Under the pieces are notes generated by a model. It was not told where the DNA came from. It worked only from the letters and a program-made list of their open reading frames with translations, and did not search any database. A program made the translations under genes and the position numbers. Below are positions 40,382 through 50,854 of a stretch of 64,000 nucleotides of DNA, one piece after another. Numbering within the stretch: the stretch's first letter is position 1; each line of letters starts with the position of its first letter. Where the stretch lies: NCBI RefSeq assembly GCF_002007565.1, contig NZ_CP015625.1, forward strand, positions 1,550,001 to 1,614,000. Reading direction: 5' to 3'. This DNA is from Ditibartonella choladocola. GTDB taxonomy: Bacteria > Pseudomonadota > Alphaproteobacteria > Rhizobiales > Rhizobiaceae.

Positions 40382-41464
40382 TCAAACCGCTTCGCTTTCA
40401 CCATCTGATTCCGGACCGCCATTTTCCAGCAATTCTGTTGCAATCAAACCGGCGTTTTGCCGCAGGGCTGCTTCAATTTCATCAGCAACTTCCTTATTCT
40501 CACGCAAAAACTGCTTTGCATTTTCGCGCCCCTGCCCCAAACGTTGCGAATTATAAGAGAACCACGCACCGGACTTTTCAACAATTCCGACTTTAACACC
40601 GAGATCGATAAGCTCGCCAAGTTTGGAAATGCCTTCGCCATACATAATGTCGAATTCTACTTGCTTGAACGGAGGAGCGAGTTTGTTTTTGACCACTTTA
40701 ACGCGTGTCTGGTTACCTACAACCTCATCACGATCCTTGATCGAACCGATGCGCCGAATATCAAGACGGACGGAAGCATAAAATTTCAAAGCATTGCCAC
40801 CTGTCGTCGTTTCGGGGGAACCGAACATGACACCGATCTTCATACGGATCTGGTTGATGAAGATGACCATACAATTCGAGCGGGAAATCGACGCTGTCAA
40901 TTTACGCAGAGCCTGACTCATCAACCGTGCCTGCAGACCGGGAAGTGAATCCCCCATTTCGCCTTCGATTTCTGCACGAGGTGTCAAAGCCGCGACAGAG
41001 TCAACAACCAGAACATCCACAGCACCGGAGCGAACCAGCGTATCGGTGATTTCCAATGCTTGTTCGCCGGTATCAGGCTGGGAAATCAGAAGGTTTTCAA
41101 TATCAACACCAAGCTTGCGGGCATAGACCGGATCAAGCGCATGTTCGGCATCAATAAATGCACAAATTCCACCACGCTTTTGAGCTTCGGCAATTGTATG
41201 AAGAGCCAAAGTCGTTTTACCGGAACTTTCAGGCCCGTAAATTTCCACGATACGCCCTTTGGGAAGCCCCCCCACTCCGAGGGCAATATCCAGCGATAAC
41301 GAGCCTGTCGGAACTGTTTCGATTTCTACAATATGCTTGTTATCGCCAAGGCGCATAATAGAGCCTTTGCCAAATGAACGTTCTATCTGGGATAGTGCGG
41401 CATCCAGAGCTTTCGATTTATCCACTGTTTTATCCTCAACGAGTCGCAATGTATTTTGTGCCAT
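40382..41464 (-). CDS. recA: Recombinase A
   Basis: RecA forms filaments on single-stranded DNA, catalyses strand exchange and triggers LexA self-cleavage. The 360-residue protein has the Walker A motif GPESSGKTT, the ATP-site glutamate region [14 protein letters not shown], the DNA-binding loop segment [25 protein letters not shown] and loop L2 near [20 protein letters not shown]. The tail is acidic ([14 protein letters not shown]). The start is ATG at 41462-41464. A LexA operator lies 126 bp upstream (41590-41604), so SOS control is likely. It is downstream of the OmpA-like gene but separated from it by a terminator. Confidence 0.98.
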   Translation of the reverse strand: MAQNTLRLVEDKTVDKSKALDAALSQIERSFGKGSIMRLGDNKHIVEIETVPTGSLSLDIALGVGGLPKGRIVEIYGPESSGKTTLALHTIAEAQKRGGICAFIDAEHALDPVYARKLGVDIENLLISQPDTGEQALEITDTLVRSGAVDVLVVDSVAALTPRAEIEGEMGDSLPGLQARLMSQALRKLTASISRSNCMVIFINQIRMKIGVMFGSPETTTGGNALKFYASVRLDIRRIGSIKDRDEVVGNQTRVKVVKNKLAPPFKQVEFDIMYGEGISKLGELIDLGVKVGIVEKSGAWFSYNSQRLGQGRENAKQFLRENKEVADEIEAALRQNAGLIATELLENGGPESDGESEAV

Positions 41465-41589
41465 CTTACACTAACCTTTTCTATTATATGAAGCTAGAGC
41501 ACTCATTTATTTCGTGATCTTTTTGTACACCATTTGTTCTCATTTTACAAGTGGGACAACCTGTTGTTTTTACATTATTATATATTTTT

Positions 41590-41604
41590 GTTCTAATAAT
41601 GTTC
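41590..41604 (-). promoter_or_regulatory. LexA (SOS) box upstream of recA
   Basis: The plus strand reads GTTC-TAATAAT-GTTC (GAAC-N7-GAAC on the recA strand), an exact match to the alphaproteobacterial LexA operator. It lies between the upstream gene's terminator and recA, 126 bp before the start codon, implying a leader of about 100 nt if it overlaps the promoter. Confidence 0.8.
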
Positions 41605-41630
41605 TCACGACAAACAAGCTTGAATAAAAC

Positions 41631-41657
41631 AAAACCGCCGCAAAAAGCGGCGGTTTT
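41631..41657 (-). terminator. Intrinsic terminator of the OmpA-like lipoprotein gene
   Basis: AAAACCGCCGC and GCGGCGGTTTT form a perfect 11-base stem around AAAAA, with a T-rich tail on the minus strand. It lies 28 bp beyond the stop codon. Confidence 0.92.
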
Positions 41658-41684
41658 CAAAATCCGATGTTCCAACTGTTAAAA

Positions 41685-42356
41685 TCAATAACCATCCTGA
41701 CGCAGGGGGGCAATCTGGATTTCTACACGGCGGTTTTGTGAACGGCCCTCGACAGTATCGTTCGACGCAATCGGGTTTGATGGCCCGTAGCCTTGAACTG
41801 CAAGGCGTCGGCCATCAATACCTTGACTATTAAGATAATTGGCAACCGCGAGCGCGCGTCGTTGCGAGAGGTCCTGATTGTGTGCAAGACTTCCGGTCGA
41901 ATCGGTAAAACCGAAAACATCGACGAGCGATTTGTTATATTTCTTTAAGACGATAGCGACAGAGTTCAACACCGGATAAAATTGCCCTTTGACTGAATCC
42001 TGATCGGTATTGAAGGTGATATTTCCAGGCATATTCAGGCGTATTTGGTCGCCATAACGGGTAACAGACACACCGGTTCCCTGCAATTGTTGACGAAGCT
42101 CGGCTTCCTGACGGTCCATATAATTACCAATAAGTCCACCACCGAGTGCGCCGACGCCTGCACCGATCAACACCGCATTTCTTTGGGCGTGGCTTGAACC
42201 ACCCACCATCAGCCCGCCGAGAGCACCAGCTACGGCACCGATTGTTGCGCCAGTTGCAGTTTTTGATACCTGACTTTCACCGGTATAGGGATTCGTTGTT
42301 TCACATGCGGTCAAAAAACTGGCCGATAGAAAAAGGATGCCCAACTTTTTCAACAT
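41685..42356 (-). CDS. OmpA family lipoprotein with glycine-zipper segment
   Basis: The product has a lipoprotein signal (MLKKLGILFLSASFLTAC, lipobox LTAC). Next is a glycine-zipper region (GATIGAVAGALGGLMVGGSS and GAGVGALGGGLIGNYMD), then a C-terminal OmpA domain with the peptidoglycan-binding pattern DVFGFTDSTGSLAHNQDLSQRRA and NRRVEIQI. This is the architecture of outer-membrane lipoproteins of the YiaD type, which tether the outer membrane to peptidoglycan. The ATG at 42356 follows GGAG by ten bases. An ATG at 42386 with its own GGAG would add ten residues (MNPFKRRLSN), so the start is not settled. Confidence 0.92.
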   Translation of the reverse strand: MLKKLGILFLSASFLTACETTNPYTGESQVSKTATGATIGAVAGALGGLMVGGSSHAQRNAVLIGAGVGALGGGLIGNYMDRQEAELRQQLQGTGVSVTRYGDQIRLNMPGNITFNTDQDSVKGQFYPVLNSVAIVLKKYNKSLVDVFGFTDSTGSLAHNQDLSQRRALAVANYLNSQGIDGRRLAVQGYGPSNPIASNDTVEGRSQNRRVEIQIAPLRQDGY

Positions 42357-42467
42357 ATTTGATAATCTCCGTTTAAAAGGATTCATTTAAATCTCCTGAC
42401 GGAGATTATAGGGGGGATTTAGCAATTTTCATCGCACGAGTTTGAATTTTACCTGCTTATACCAAGT

Positions 42468-43787
42468 TTATTTTTGTCTGTTACGTTCTTTACGTAGTCT
42501 TTCCCACCATTCCAAGCGCTTTTTTATTTCACGTTCAAAGCCACGTTCAGGCGGATCATAATAATGCTGATGTCCCATTTTTTCAGGAAAATATTCCTGT
42601 CCTGAAAATGCGTCAGGCTCATCATGGTCATAATGATAACCTTCGTTATAACCTTCCTGTTTCATAAGTTTTGTCGGCGCATTAAGAATATATTTGGGCG
42701 GCATTAACGAACCGTTCTGGCGCGCCGAACGCATAGCCTTATTGAATGCCACATAACCGGCATTGGATTTGGGAGCGGTTGCGAGATAAATACAGGCTTG
42801 GGCAAATGCCAGTTCACCTTCGGGTGAGCCAAGATAATCGTAGGCATCTTTCGCGGCATTGGCAATGACGAGAGCCTGCGGATCTGCCAATCCTATATCT
42901 TCAACCGCCATACGCACGAGCCGCCTTCCGATATAATGCGGGTTTTCTCCTGCATCCAACATACGCGAGAGATAGTAAAGGGCTGCATCGGGGTCCGAAC
43001 CGCGTACCGACTTATGAAGAGCAGATATGAGATTATAATGCCCATCCTGCCCTTTGTCATAGATCGCCGCACGTTGCTGGACAATCTCCTGCAAGGTTGT
43101 TTCATTGAACACCTCGCCTGTCCGTGCGGCTCTCCATAGCTCTTCTGCCATTGTAAGTACGGCGCGACCATCTCCATCGGCCATACGTACCAGCATATCA
43201 CGAGCCCCCTCGTCGACAGGAAGTGGCTTGCCTTCTATTTTTTCGGCTCTTTCAAGAATTGTTGCCAGACTCTTTTCATCAAGTGAATGGAATGTCAGCA
43301 CACGTGCGCGCGAAAGTAACGCCGCATTAAGCTCGAAAGACGGATTTTCCGTTGTTGCACCCACAAGAATAACCGTACCATCTTCCATAACCGGCAAAAA
43401 ACTATCCTGTTGTGCACGATTGAACCGGTGTATTTCGTCGACAAACAGCAACGTCTGCCTGCCGGACATCCGTCTTGCGCGCGCACTTTCAAATACTTTT
43501 TTTAGCTCGCTCACACCGGAAAAAATTGCCGAAATCTGCTCGAAAGCGAGTTCCGTTTCATTTGCAAGTAATCTTGCAACAGTTGTTTTTCCTGTACCGG
43601 GTGGTCCCCAGAAAATCATTGACCCCATCGAACCGGAGGCGATCATTCTGCTTAATGCGCCTTCCGGACCGGTGATATGTTCTTGCCCGATAACTTCTGA
43701 CAGATGTTGAGGCCGCATACGCTCGGCAAGCGGTTTGGTCTTGTCCATCTGCAAATCGGTCGTAGCTGAAAAAAGATCGTTAGCCAA
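42468..43787 (-). CDS. rarA: Replication-associated recombination protein RarA (MgsA)
   Basis: RarA is an AAA+ ATPase related to clamp loaders and to eukaryotic WRNIP1. It acts at stalled forks and interacts with SSB. The 439-residue protein has the Walker A motif GPPGTGKTT, Walker B LLFVDEIHRFN, sensor region VILVGATTENPSFELN and a C-terminal tetramerisation domain (YDYLGSPEGELAFAQACIYLATAPKSNAGY). The start is TTG at 43785-43787 with GAGG about eight bases upstream. It begins nine bases after degQ ends, and the pair is a usual Rhizobiales unit. Confidence 0.96.
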   Translation of the reverse strand: MANDLFSATTDLQMDKTKPLAERMRPQHLSEVIGQEHITGPEGALSRMIASGSMGSMIFWGPPGTGKTTVARLLANETELAFEQISAIFSGVSELKKVFESARARRMSGRQTLLFVDEIHRFNRAQQDSFLPVMEDGTVILVGATTENPSFELNAALLSRARVLTFHSLDEKSLATILERAEKIEGKPLPVDEGARDMLVRMADGDGRAVLTMAEELWRAARTGEVFNETTLQEIVQQRAAIYDKGQDGHYNLISALHKSVRGSDPDAALYYLSRMLDAGENPHYIGRRLVRMAVEDIGLADPQALVIANAAKDAYDYLGSPEGELAFAQACIYLATAPKSNAGYVAFNKAMRSARQNGSLMPPKYILNAPTKLMKQEGYNEGYHYDHDEPDAFSGQEYFPEKMGHQHYYDPPERGFEREIKKRLEWWERLRKERNRQK

Positions 43788-43796
43788 AAAAATACC

Positions 43797-45191
43797 TCAA
43801 CGTACGAATTGCCGAACCAACATGCCGTTCCGTTCATATTCAAGCTGCCAGATACGCGGTTGACCGCCTGAAAGAATTTTTTTCAAATCGGCAACTGTCT
43901 TGACTTCCTTGCCATTGAGACCATGGATAATGTCTCCGCGCTGAAAGAGACCGGCGGCATTGCTATTATCGTCGACATTATTGATTACAACACCTGCCGC
44001 ATCTGGTGCTACATGAAACCGGCGTGCATTCATTGGCGTCAAATTCATAACTTCGGCACCGGTAAAAGGAGTATTTCCTGTCAATTTTTCCGGACGTGAA
44101 ACCTCGTTTTCGGGAACCGAAGTGAGAGAAATAGAGGTCTTTCCGGTCGCGCCATTTCTCAGATACTCAATATCGAGCGTATGACCGATTCCCGTTGTCA
44201 TCAGACGGTAACCAAGGCTGTCCGGATTATCAACACGCACATTTTGTGCCTTCAAAATAACATCACCGATTTTAAGACCGGCTTTTTCAGCAGGGCTTCC
44301 CTTTGCAACATCAATAATAATGGCGCCATAAGGTTGAGCCATTCCCAAACCTTCGGCAACATCTGCCGTTACATTTTGAAAAGAAGCACCGATATAGGGA
44401 GGTTCAAATGTCTGCTCGCCTCTTTTTACCGCATCAAGAACGGTTTTTACAAGATTTGCCGGAATTGCAAAGCCAATCCCGACCGACCCTCCCGATTGGG
44501 AATAGATGGCCGTATTGATGCCAATCAGCTCGCCTTTCATATCAATAAGCGCGCCGCCCGAATTACCGGGATTGATCGGAGCATCTGTCTGGATGAAAAA
44601 GTCGAAATCGGATATTCCCACGCGGGTGCGTGCCTGCGCCGATACGATGCCGCTTGTAACAGTTTGCCCGACGCCAAAGGGGTCGCCGATCGCCAAAACG
44701 AGATCGCCGACCTCGACCGCATCTGAATCACCGAGCGGCAATACCGGAAAAGGTGCGCCCTTGGGCGTAATTTTCAGGACAGCTATATCGGTCGCTTCAT
44801 CTTTAAGCATAACTTTACTTTCAAATTCGCGGCCATCCGACAAAGCAACCTTGATTTCGTCAGCATCACGAATAACATGATAGTTCGTGACAATCAGACC
44901 GCTCTCATCGACTATCACGCCCGACCCCAGAGAAGATTGTTTGCGCGAGGGTGCATTTTTGAACGATTGTCCGAAAAACTGTTCAAAAAACGGATCATTG
45001 GCAAAAGGTGACCGCGCACGAACGATTCTTGCAGCATAGACATTCACAACCGATGGCACGGTCTTTTTAACCAGAGGCGCGAAACTCAATTTGATCTCTG
45101 CTTGCGACTGCGGAACTTCTGCAAGACCGGCTTGAGGTAGAAAGGCTGTCAATAAGCTGAAGAGAACAATGGCCTTGAAAGTCGTTTTCAT
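43797..45191 (-). CDS. degQ: Periplasmic serine protease of the Do/DegQ (HtrA) family
   Basis: The 464-residue protease-chaperone acts on misfolded periplasmic proteins. It has a signal peptide (MKTTFKAIVLFSLLTAFLPQ, cleavage after GLA near residue 24), a trypsin-like domain with the catalytic His in IVTNYHVIRDAD, Asp in DEATDIAVLKI and Ser in INPGNSGGALIDMKG. Two PDZ domains follow (PYIGASFQNVTADVAEGLG onward, and MNARRFHVAPDAAGVVINNV onward). The long loop expected of DegP is short, favouring a DegQ-like type. It is upstream of rarA and downstream of the ribosomal cluster across a gap of about 880 bp. Confidence 0.94.
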   Translation of the reverse strand: MKTTFKAIVLFSLLTAFLPQAGLAEVPQSQAEIKLSFAPLVKKTVPSVVNVYAARIVRARSPFANDPFFEQFFGQSFKNAPSRKQSSLGSGVIVDESGLIVTNYHVIRDADEIKVALSDGREFESKVMLKDEATDIAVLKITPKGAPFPVLPLGDSDAVEVGDLVLAIGDPFGVGQTVTSGIVSAQARTRVGISDFDFFIQTDAPINPGNSGGALIDMKGELIGINTAIYSQSGGSVGIGFAIPANLVKTVLDAVKRGEQTFEPPYIGASFQNVTADVAEGLGMAQPYGAIIIDVAKGSPAEKAGLKIGDVILKAQNVRVDNPDSLGYRLMTTGIGHTLDIEYLRNGATGKTSISLTSVPENEVSRPEKLTGNTPFTGAEVMNLTPMNARRFHVAPDAAGVVINNVDDNSNAAGLFQRGDIIHGLNGKEVKTVADLKKILSGGQPRIWQLEYERNGMLVRQFVR

Positions 45192-45982
45192 TCTTGTTTC
45201 CTTACAAATGACTTTATTCCTGTAACAGTTCGGGCAGTTTTCAATCTATAAGCGTTTCATCAAAAGAAACGCCCCTTATTCGACAGCCTTTAACAGATTC
45301 GCATTTTATTTATGATTTTGTCAAAAGAACGAAATTGAATGGACTTTATTATTCTGTCTGTCAGCAGTTGCACGTCTCGATGCACACGTAAATCCGTATG
45401 ATTTTACGATCAATTGCTTCACAGCCCCCCGCTGCACACCTTTTCAGCCCATCCGACAGTTATGAAAACTTCGCATAACATATGTAAAGCTTGCGTGACA
45501 TCGAGAGTAATTCAACATTGATCTTCGGGAGCTTTAATTCAGCCGATTATCATCTGTTTCATATCATCCTCACCCTGCCCGATGCCGATCCCTTCTTTCT
45601 CTCTCCAAACGATCATATTGATAAGAGGGAGGGAGAAAACAACATTAAAACACGTGGCGCGCTGAACCGGATTTCATGCAAATATTAATGGACATTGAAA
45701 TTCAACCAGCAGGCGTTTTGTAAATAGAACGCCATTCATCTGCAAACGATTATAAATGGCTGCATCAATGCGTGTCGCTTCTTCAATCATGAAGCAGGCT
45801 TATGCCCCGATTTCAATCAACACAATGTAACGCCAACTTTCTGCACTGCGGCTGTTAGGCAACCAAGTGCGATCTCGTTTGCCGGGCAACAATCCCCCAC
45901 ACTGTCATCAACAAAAATCATAAAATGCCAAATCATTCCAATGAAAAAACGCGGCAACCGCAATCAAACCAAAACACGAAAA
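45192..45982. other. Gene-free spacer between rplQ and degQ
   Basis: About 790 bp without a supported gene. A plus-strand frame at 45491-45688 lacks a ribosome binding site and family resemblance. The degQ promoter should lie in the first 100 bp. No RNA gene or repeat was recognised. Confidence 0.55.
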
Positions 45983-46039
45983 TTCCGCTTTCAACGCATA
46001 AAAGCGGAAAAACAAAAAACCCGCTTTGACAGCGGGTTT
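45983..46039 (-). terminator. Tandem intrinsic terminators after the ribosomal superoperon
   Basis: Two stem-loops lie in series after rplQ: AAACCCGC/GCGGGTTT at 46017-46039, followed on the minus strand by a T run, and TTCCGCTTT/AAAGCGGAA at 45983-46009, followed by TTTTCG. Double terminators are expected after a very strongly expressed operon. Confidence 0.85.
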
Positions 46040-46075
46040 CTTTTAATTATCAATCATTTTTCAAATGATAGCCAA

Positions 46076-46501
46076 TCAAGCTGCTTCTGTTTCCTTGGCA
46101 GCAGCTTCAACACGTGCTTTGTCAGCCGCACCTTTGGCATTTACGTCGCGTTCTACAAATTCGACGACGGCCAACGGAGCATTATCGCCCTGACGGAACC
46201 CTGCTTTCATAATACGAAGGTAACCACCATTGCGATTTGCGTAACGGGGAGCCAAAGTATCAAAAAGCTTTGCTACCTGCTTTGCATCGCGAATTGCCGA
46301 AATGGCTTGACGGCGAGCATGGAGACCTCCACGTTTGCCTAATGTTACCAATTTCTCGACAATCGGGCGGATTTCTTTTGCCTTTGGAAGCGTCGTCACG
46401 ATCTGCTCATGCTCGATCAGTGACGTTGCCATATTGGCAAACATCGCCTTACGGTGACTAGCAGTGCGGTTCAGCTTGCGGCCTGATTTACCATGGCGCA
46501 T
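46076..46501 (-). CDS. rplQ: 50S ribosomal protein L17
   Basis: L17 sits near the peptide exit tunnel of the 50S subunit. The 141-residue protein starts [20 protein letters not shown], the family signature, and has the typical [29 protein letters not shown] block. An Ala/Glu-rich C-terminal tail (AAAKETEAA) extends it beyond the E. coli length, as is usual in alphaproteobacteria. It is the last gene of the alpha operon, 23 bp after rpoA, and is followed by two terminators. Confidence 0.97.
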   Translation of the reverse strand: MRHGKSGRKLNRTASHRKAMFANMATSLIEHEQIVTTLPKAKEIRPIVEKLVTLGKRGGLHARRQAISAIRDAKQVAKLFDTLAPRYANRNGGYLRIMKAGFRQGDNAPLAVVEFVERDVNAKGAADKARVEAAAKETEAA

Positions 46502-46524
46502 GAGCCTTCTCCTTAATTTCTAAC

Positions 46525-47538
46525 TCAGTATTGATCTTCATAACGTTTTGCAAGGTCGTCGATATTCTCTGGCGGCCAAGCGGGGATTTCCATACCAAGA
46601 TGAAGCCCCATTGACGCGAGAACTTCCTTGATTTCATTAAGTGACTTACGACCAAAATTCGGCGTACTCAGCATTTCTGCTTCCGTTTTCTGGATAAGGT
46701 CACCAATATAAACGATATTGTCGTTTTTAAGACAATTGGCCGAACGAACCGAAAGCTCCAGTTCATCCACTTTCTTGAGCAATGCGGGGTTGAATGCAAG
46801 CTCGGAAACCTGCTCTTGCGGAGCTTCTTTCTGCGGTTCTTCAAAATTGACGAATACAGAAAGCTGGTCTTGCAGGATACGGGCAGCAAAAGCTACAGCG
46901 TCTTCTGCACTAACCGCACCGTTCGTCTCGACAGTCAGGATCAACTTGTCGTAGTCGAGAACTTGACCTTCGCGTGTGTTCTCGATCTTGTACGAAACTT
47001 TGCGAATGGGAGAATAGAGGCTATCAACGGGAATAAGCCCGATTGGAGCATCTTCATTACGATTGCGATCGGCAGGAACGTAGCCCTTACCGGTGTTGAC
47101 CGTAAATTCCATTCTGATCTCGGCACCCTGATCGAGCGTGCAAATCACATGTTCCGGATTGAGAATCTCGACATCGCCGACTGTCTGGATATCGCCTGCT
47201 GTGACAACACCCGGACCTTCTTTGCGAACAACCATCCGTTTCGGACCTTCGCCTTCCATGCGGATGGCGATTTCCTTGATATTCAGAATAATATCTGTAA
47301 CGTCTTCCCGCACACCGGGTATCGACGAAAATTCGTGCAACACACCATCAATCTGCACAGCAGTAATTGCCGCTCCGCGCAAAGAAGACAGTAATACACG
47401 CCGTAAAGCGTTACCTAATGTCAAACCAAAACCACGCTCCAGCGGCTCGGCGATCACAACAGCTTTGTTAGAACCACCCTGCGTCTGAAACTCGACTTTA
47501 TTAGGCTTAATCAGTTCCTGCCAGTTTTTCTGGATCAT
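46525..47538 (-). CDS. rpoA: DNA-directed RNA polymerase subunit alpha
   Basis: The alpha subunit dimerises to nucleate RNA polymerase assembly. The 337-residue protein has an N-terminal assembly domain ([24 protein letters not shown]) and a C-terminal domain that contacts UP elements and activators ([45 protein letters not shown]). The start is the ATG at 47538 ([14 protein letters not shown]), as in other alphaproteobacteria; a frame 33 bases longer is not supported. It lies between rpsK and rplQ. Confidence 0.97.
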   Translation of the reverse strand: MIQKNWQELIKPNKVEFQTQGGSNKAVVIAEPLERGFGLTLGNALRRVLLSSLRGAAITAVQIDGVLHEFSSIPGVREDVTDIILNIKEIAIRMEGEGPKRMVVRKEGPGVVTAGDIQTVGDVEILNPEHVICTLDQGAEIRMEFTVNTGKGYVPADRNRNEDAPIGLIPVDSLYSPIRKVSYKIENTREGQVLDYDKLILTVETNGAVSAEDAVAFAARILQDQLSVFVNFEEPQKEAPQEQVSELAFNPALLKKVDELELSVRSANCLKNDNIVYIGDLIQKTEAEMLSTPNFGRKSLNEIKEVLASMGLHLGMEIPAWPPENIDDLAKRYEDQY

Positions 47539-47631
47539 ATTCCTATTCCTGTCCTTTACTTCCGTCACCATTCAGCCGTGACGGCCAGCTTGAACGCCAG
47601 AGACAAGCTCTGACACCGAAAAACAACCGGA

Positions 47632-48021
47632 TTAAACGCGGCGTTTCTTACGCGGACGGCAACCATTATGCGGAATGGGTGTCACATCACGAATAGATGT
47701 AATAATAAAACCTGCAGCCTGAAGTGCTCTCAAAGCTGATTCACGACCGGAACCCGGTCCACAAACTTCCACTTCAAGAGACCGCATACCGTGATCTTGC
47801 GCCTTTTTTGCACAATCTTCTGCTGCTACCTGAGCGGCAAAAGGTGTCGATTTACGCGAGCCTTTAAAGCCCTGTGCACCGGCAGACGACCAGGAAATCG
47901 TATTTCCTTGGGCATCGGTAATTGTTATGAGCGTGTTATTGAATGTCGAATTGACATGGGCAACGCCCGACGAAATATTTTTACGTTCGCGACGGCGAAT
48001 ACGCGTAGGCTCTTTGGCCAT
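47632..48021 (-). CDS. rpsK: 30S ribosomal protein S11
   Basis: S11 forms part of the 30S platform near the E-site mRNA path. The 129-residue protein shows the conserved [28 protein letters not shown] segment, the central [10 protein letters not shown] and the C-terminal [18 protein letters not shown]. The start is ATG with an AAAGGAAAA ribosome binding site. A 129-bp gap separates it from rpsM upstream. Confidence 0.97.
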   Translation of the reverse strand: MAKEPTRIRRRERKNISSGVAHVNSTFNNTLITITDAQGNTISWSSAGAQGFKGSRKSTPFAAQVAAEDCAKKAQDHGMRSLEVEVCGPGSGRESALRALQAAGFIITSIRDVTPIPHNGCRPRKKRRV

Positions 48022-48150
48022 AATTTTCCTTTCACTGATCTCTGCACCGCCGTATTTCCAGCGGCTACACCTTATTGACCCCGACCAACATAATAAAAGA
48101 AACTATTATTCGTTCTATGACGCTGATTGGGGCAAAAATTATTTTATCTA

Positions 48151-48519
48151 TTATTTCTTCTTACCGGCAATAGCCCGTGCCGGGCCTTTGCGGGTACGCG
48201 CATTGGTATGTGTACGTTGACCGCGAACCGGCAACGAACGACGATGACGCAAACCACGATAGCAACCAAGATCCATGAGACGCTTGATATTCATCGAAAC
48301 TTCGCGGCGAAGGTCACCTTCCACCTGATAATCGTGATCGATAGCTTCACGGATTTGAAGAACTTCAGCATCCGAAAGTTCACTCACACGGCGCTCAGCA
48401 GGAATACCGACTTTATCAACGATTTCTTTAGCAAATTTCGGTCCAATCCCGTGAATGTACTGAAGAGCGATAATAACGCGCTTATTCGTCGGGATGTTGA
48501 CGCCAGCAATACGAGCCAC
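48151..48519 (-). CDS. rpsM: 30S ribosomal protein S13
   Basis: S13 is in the 30S head and contacts the 50S subunit and P-site tRNA. The 122-residue protein starts at GTG 48519 (reading [25 protein letters not shown] after the initiator), with GGAG about eight bases upstream. A frame extending to an ATG at 48546 would add nine residues not found in the family. C-terminal [34 protein letters not shown] is typical. It opens the alpha operon after adk, across a gap of about 185 bp. Confidence 0.96.
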   Translation of the reverse strand: MARIAGVNIPTNKRVIIALQYIHGIGPKFAKEIVDKVGIPAERRVSELSDAEVLQIREAIDHDYQVEGDLRREVSMNIKRLMDLGCYRGLRHRRSLPVRGQRTHTNARTRKGPARAIAGKKK

Positions 48520-48704
48520 GCCTGTTCTCCTTAAATTAAATTTCAACCATTTGCACTTTAGTCAATACTGAACTAAAGCACAAAACGACCAGAACCGCAC
48601 ACAATGCCGATTCCAATCATCTCTCAAAAAAATGAAATTGTGCTGTCTTTGACGGATTTCGCCGGAAAAGTCAACTCCTCTTTCACTTATATGACAGACT
48701 GTTA

Positions 48705-49283
48705 TCAGTGAAGTGCTTTTTCGATTGCAAGTGTGACATCCTTGACAGAAGCCATACCATCAATTTTCTTCAACAGTCCGGTTTTTTCATAAAACTGCGA
48801 CAAGGGAGCAGTTTTATCACTATATTCTACAAGCCGCTTCGCAAATGCTTCCGGATTATCATCGGAGCGCACCTTGCCACCTGCGGCAATGGTTTCTGCA
48901 ACGCGCGTCTTCATACGATCAACAAGTGCATTCCGATCAACAACAAGTTCGATCACTGCGTCCAGTTTCGTATGTTTGCTATTCAGAATTTCCTGCAAAG
49001 CCTCTGCCTGCCCTACTGTTCTCGGATACCCGTCAAGGATAAAGCCTTTTGAACAGTCCGGCTCGTCAATCCGCTCCGAAACAATCTGGTTCACAATCTC
49101 GTCGGAAACCAGCCCACCGGCATCCATAATCGACTTTGCACGTTTACCGACTTCTGTTCCGGCAGCAACAGCCGCACGCAACATGTCACCTGTTGATAGT
49201 TGCGGTATACCGTATTTTTCGGTCAAAATCTTTGCCTGAGTACCCTTACCGGCACCGGGCGGTCCTAAAAAGATCAGTTTCAT
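48705..49283 (-). CDS. adk: Adenylate kinase (short form)
   Basis: Adk interconverts ATP + AMP and 2 ADP. The 192-residue protein has the P-loop [12 protein letters not shown], the AMP-site segments [10 protein letters not shown] and [13 protein letters not shown], and a short LID. It lacks the long INSERT of E. coli Adk, the usual short form of alphaproteobacteria. Its start overlaps the secY stop by four bases (coupled translation), the classic secY-adk arrangement. Confidence 0.97.
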   Translation of the reverse strand: MKLIFLGPPGAGKGTQAKILTEKYGIPQLSTGDMLRAAVAAGTEVGKRAKSIMDAGGLVSDEIVNQIVSERIDEPDCSKGFILDGYPRTVGQAEALQEILNSKHTKLDAVIELVVDRNALVDRMKTRVAETIAAGGKVRSDDNPEAFAKRLVEYSDKTAPLSQFYEKTGLLKKIDGMASVKDVTLAIEKALH

Positions 49284-50626
49284 CTATTTCTTTTCCCGCT
49301 TCTGAGTTTTGATTTCTTAAGCAAGCCTTCATATTGGTGAGCGACGAGATGCCCCTGAATTTGTGCAATTGTATCAAGTGTAACAGTCACAACGATCAAA
49401 AGCGACGTACCACCAAGATAGAACGGAACATGCAAGGTCGACATTAAAAATTCCGGCAACAGGCAAACTAGAATAATATAGATAGCCCCTACAACGGTAA
49501 TGCGTGTAAGCACATAATCAATATATTGCGCTGTCCGTTCGCCAGGTCTTATTCCGGGAATAAAGCCTGAATGTTTTTTCAACTGGTCGGCTGTGTCTTT
49601 CGGATTGAAAACAATGGCCGTGTAAAAGAAACAGAAAAATGCCATAAGCCCCGCATAAACCACCATATAAAGCGGCTGCCCATGGCTTAACGAAAACGAA
49701 ATCGTTTGCAGCCAATGAGGCATGTTTTGCGAAAAATTATTTATCGTTGCCGGCAGCATCAAAAGTGACGACGCAAAAATGGGAGGAATGACACCGGCAG
49801 TGTTAAGCTTCAACGGCAAATTCGATGTATCGCCTTTAAACATCCGGTTACCCATCTGACGATTGGGATATTGAATGATTATCCGGCGTTGAGCCCGTTC
49901 CACAAAAACGATAACAGCAATAACCGCAATACAAATAACAATAATAAGAAGCAACATGAATGTTGAAAGATCGGCTTGCGCATGAGCTGTCAAAAGCTGC
50001 GCAATCGCCGAGGGAAGATTTGCAACAATACCTGCAAAAATAATGAGCGATATACCGTTACCAATTCCGCGAGAGGTGATCTGCTCGCCCAGCCACATCA
50101 AAAAGATCGTGCCGCCGGTCAGCGTAATAACAGCACTGATTCTGAACATCATTCCGGGTTCGGTCACAATCTGCAGACCCGTTCCCATTCCGCTCTCAAG
50201 AGCAATCGCAATACCATAAGCCTGGATCAACGCCAGAAAAACAGTTCCATAACGGGTATATTGATTAATAATCTTTCGCCCCGTCTCGCCTTCCTTCTTC
50301 AAAGCTTCAAGCGAAGGGATCACGGAAGTCATCAACTGCACGATGATCGAGGCTGAAATATATGGCATAATGCCGAGTGCAAAAATCGCCATACGCCCGA
50401 CAGCACCACCGGCAAACATATTGAATAGACCCAAAACGCCGGATGCGTGCTGGGCAAATGTCTGTCTTAATGCATTAACATCGATTCCCGGCATAGGAAT
50501 GTAAGTACCGAAACGATAGACAAGCAATGCACCCAAAGTAAACCAGATACGTTTCTTCAGTTCGGTAGCGCGCGAAAATGCGCCAAAATTAAGATTGGAA
50601 GCCAGTTGTTCTGCGGCAGATGCCAT
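49280..50626 (-). CDS. secY: Protein translocase channel subunit SecY
   Basis: SecY forms the Sec channel in the inner membrane with SecE and SecG. The 448-residue protein has ten predicted membrane helices. Family segments include [36 protein letters not shown], the plug-side [24 protein letters not shown] and cytoplasmic loop [13 protein letters not shown]. The C-terminus is basic ([11 protein letters not shown]). It is separated from rplO by 228 bp that include a terminator-like hairpin, so it may have its own promoter. The adk start overlaps its stop. Confidence 0.97.
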   Translation of the reverse strand: MASAAEQLASNLNFGAFSRATELKKRIWFTLGALLVYRFGTYIPMPGIDVNALRQTFAQHASGVLGLFNMFAGGAVGRMAIFALGIMPYISASIIVQLMTSVIPSLEALKKEGETGRKIINQYTRYGTVFLALIQAYGIAIALESGMGTGLQIVTEPGMMFRISAVITLTGGTIFLMWLGEQITSRGIGNGISLIIFAGIVANLPSAIAQLLTAHAQADLSTFMLLLIIVICIAVIAVIVFVERAQRRIIIQYPNRQMGNRMFKGDTSNLPLKLNTAGVIPPIFASSLLMLPATINNFSQNMPHWLQTISFSLSHGQPLYMVVYAGLMAFFCFFYTAIVFNPKDTADQLKKHSGFIPGIRPGERTAQYIDYVLTRITVVGAIYIILVCLLPEFLMSTLHVPFYLGGTSLLIVVTVTLDTIAQIQGHLVAHQYEGLLKKSKLRSGKRNR

Positions 50627-50789
50627 AAAATCTCTCCGGTTTTAATTCACGGCAAGATACCGTGAAAATCAACACATGCTTTACCCCCCTGCGCAAAAAA
50701 ACGCAAAGAGAAACAACGCCTGTTAAAGCTATTTTAACTCAAGGCCGTTTTGCCTGATAAAAATAGTTTTTGCAACATGAAATAATTCA

Positions 50790-50833
50790 TAAAAAAAGGT
50801 CTGGAATGAACGTTTATCACGTCACACCAGACC
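50790..50833 (-). terminator. Terminator-like hairpin between rplO and secY
   Basis: On the minus strand GGTCTGG and CCAGACC form a seven-base GC-rich stem, with an inner ACGT/ACGT pairing, followed by seven T. It lies in the 228-bp rplO-secY gap, inside what is normally a continuous spc operon. Confidence 0.75.
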
Positions 50834-50854
50834 AGAACTGTTCAAGCGAATGAA

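Noticed and set aside
45491-45688. 65-codon plus-strand ORF between degQ and rplQ
   Set aside because: It has no ribosome binding site, family resemblance or operon context.
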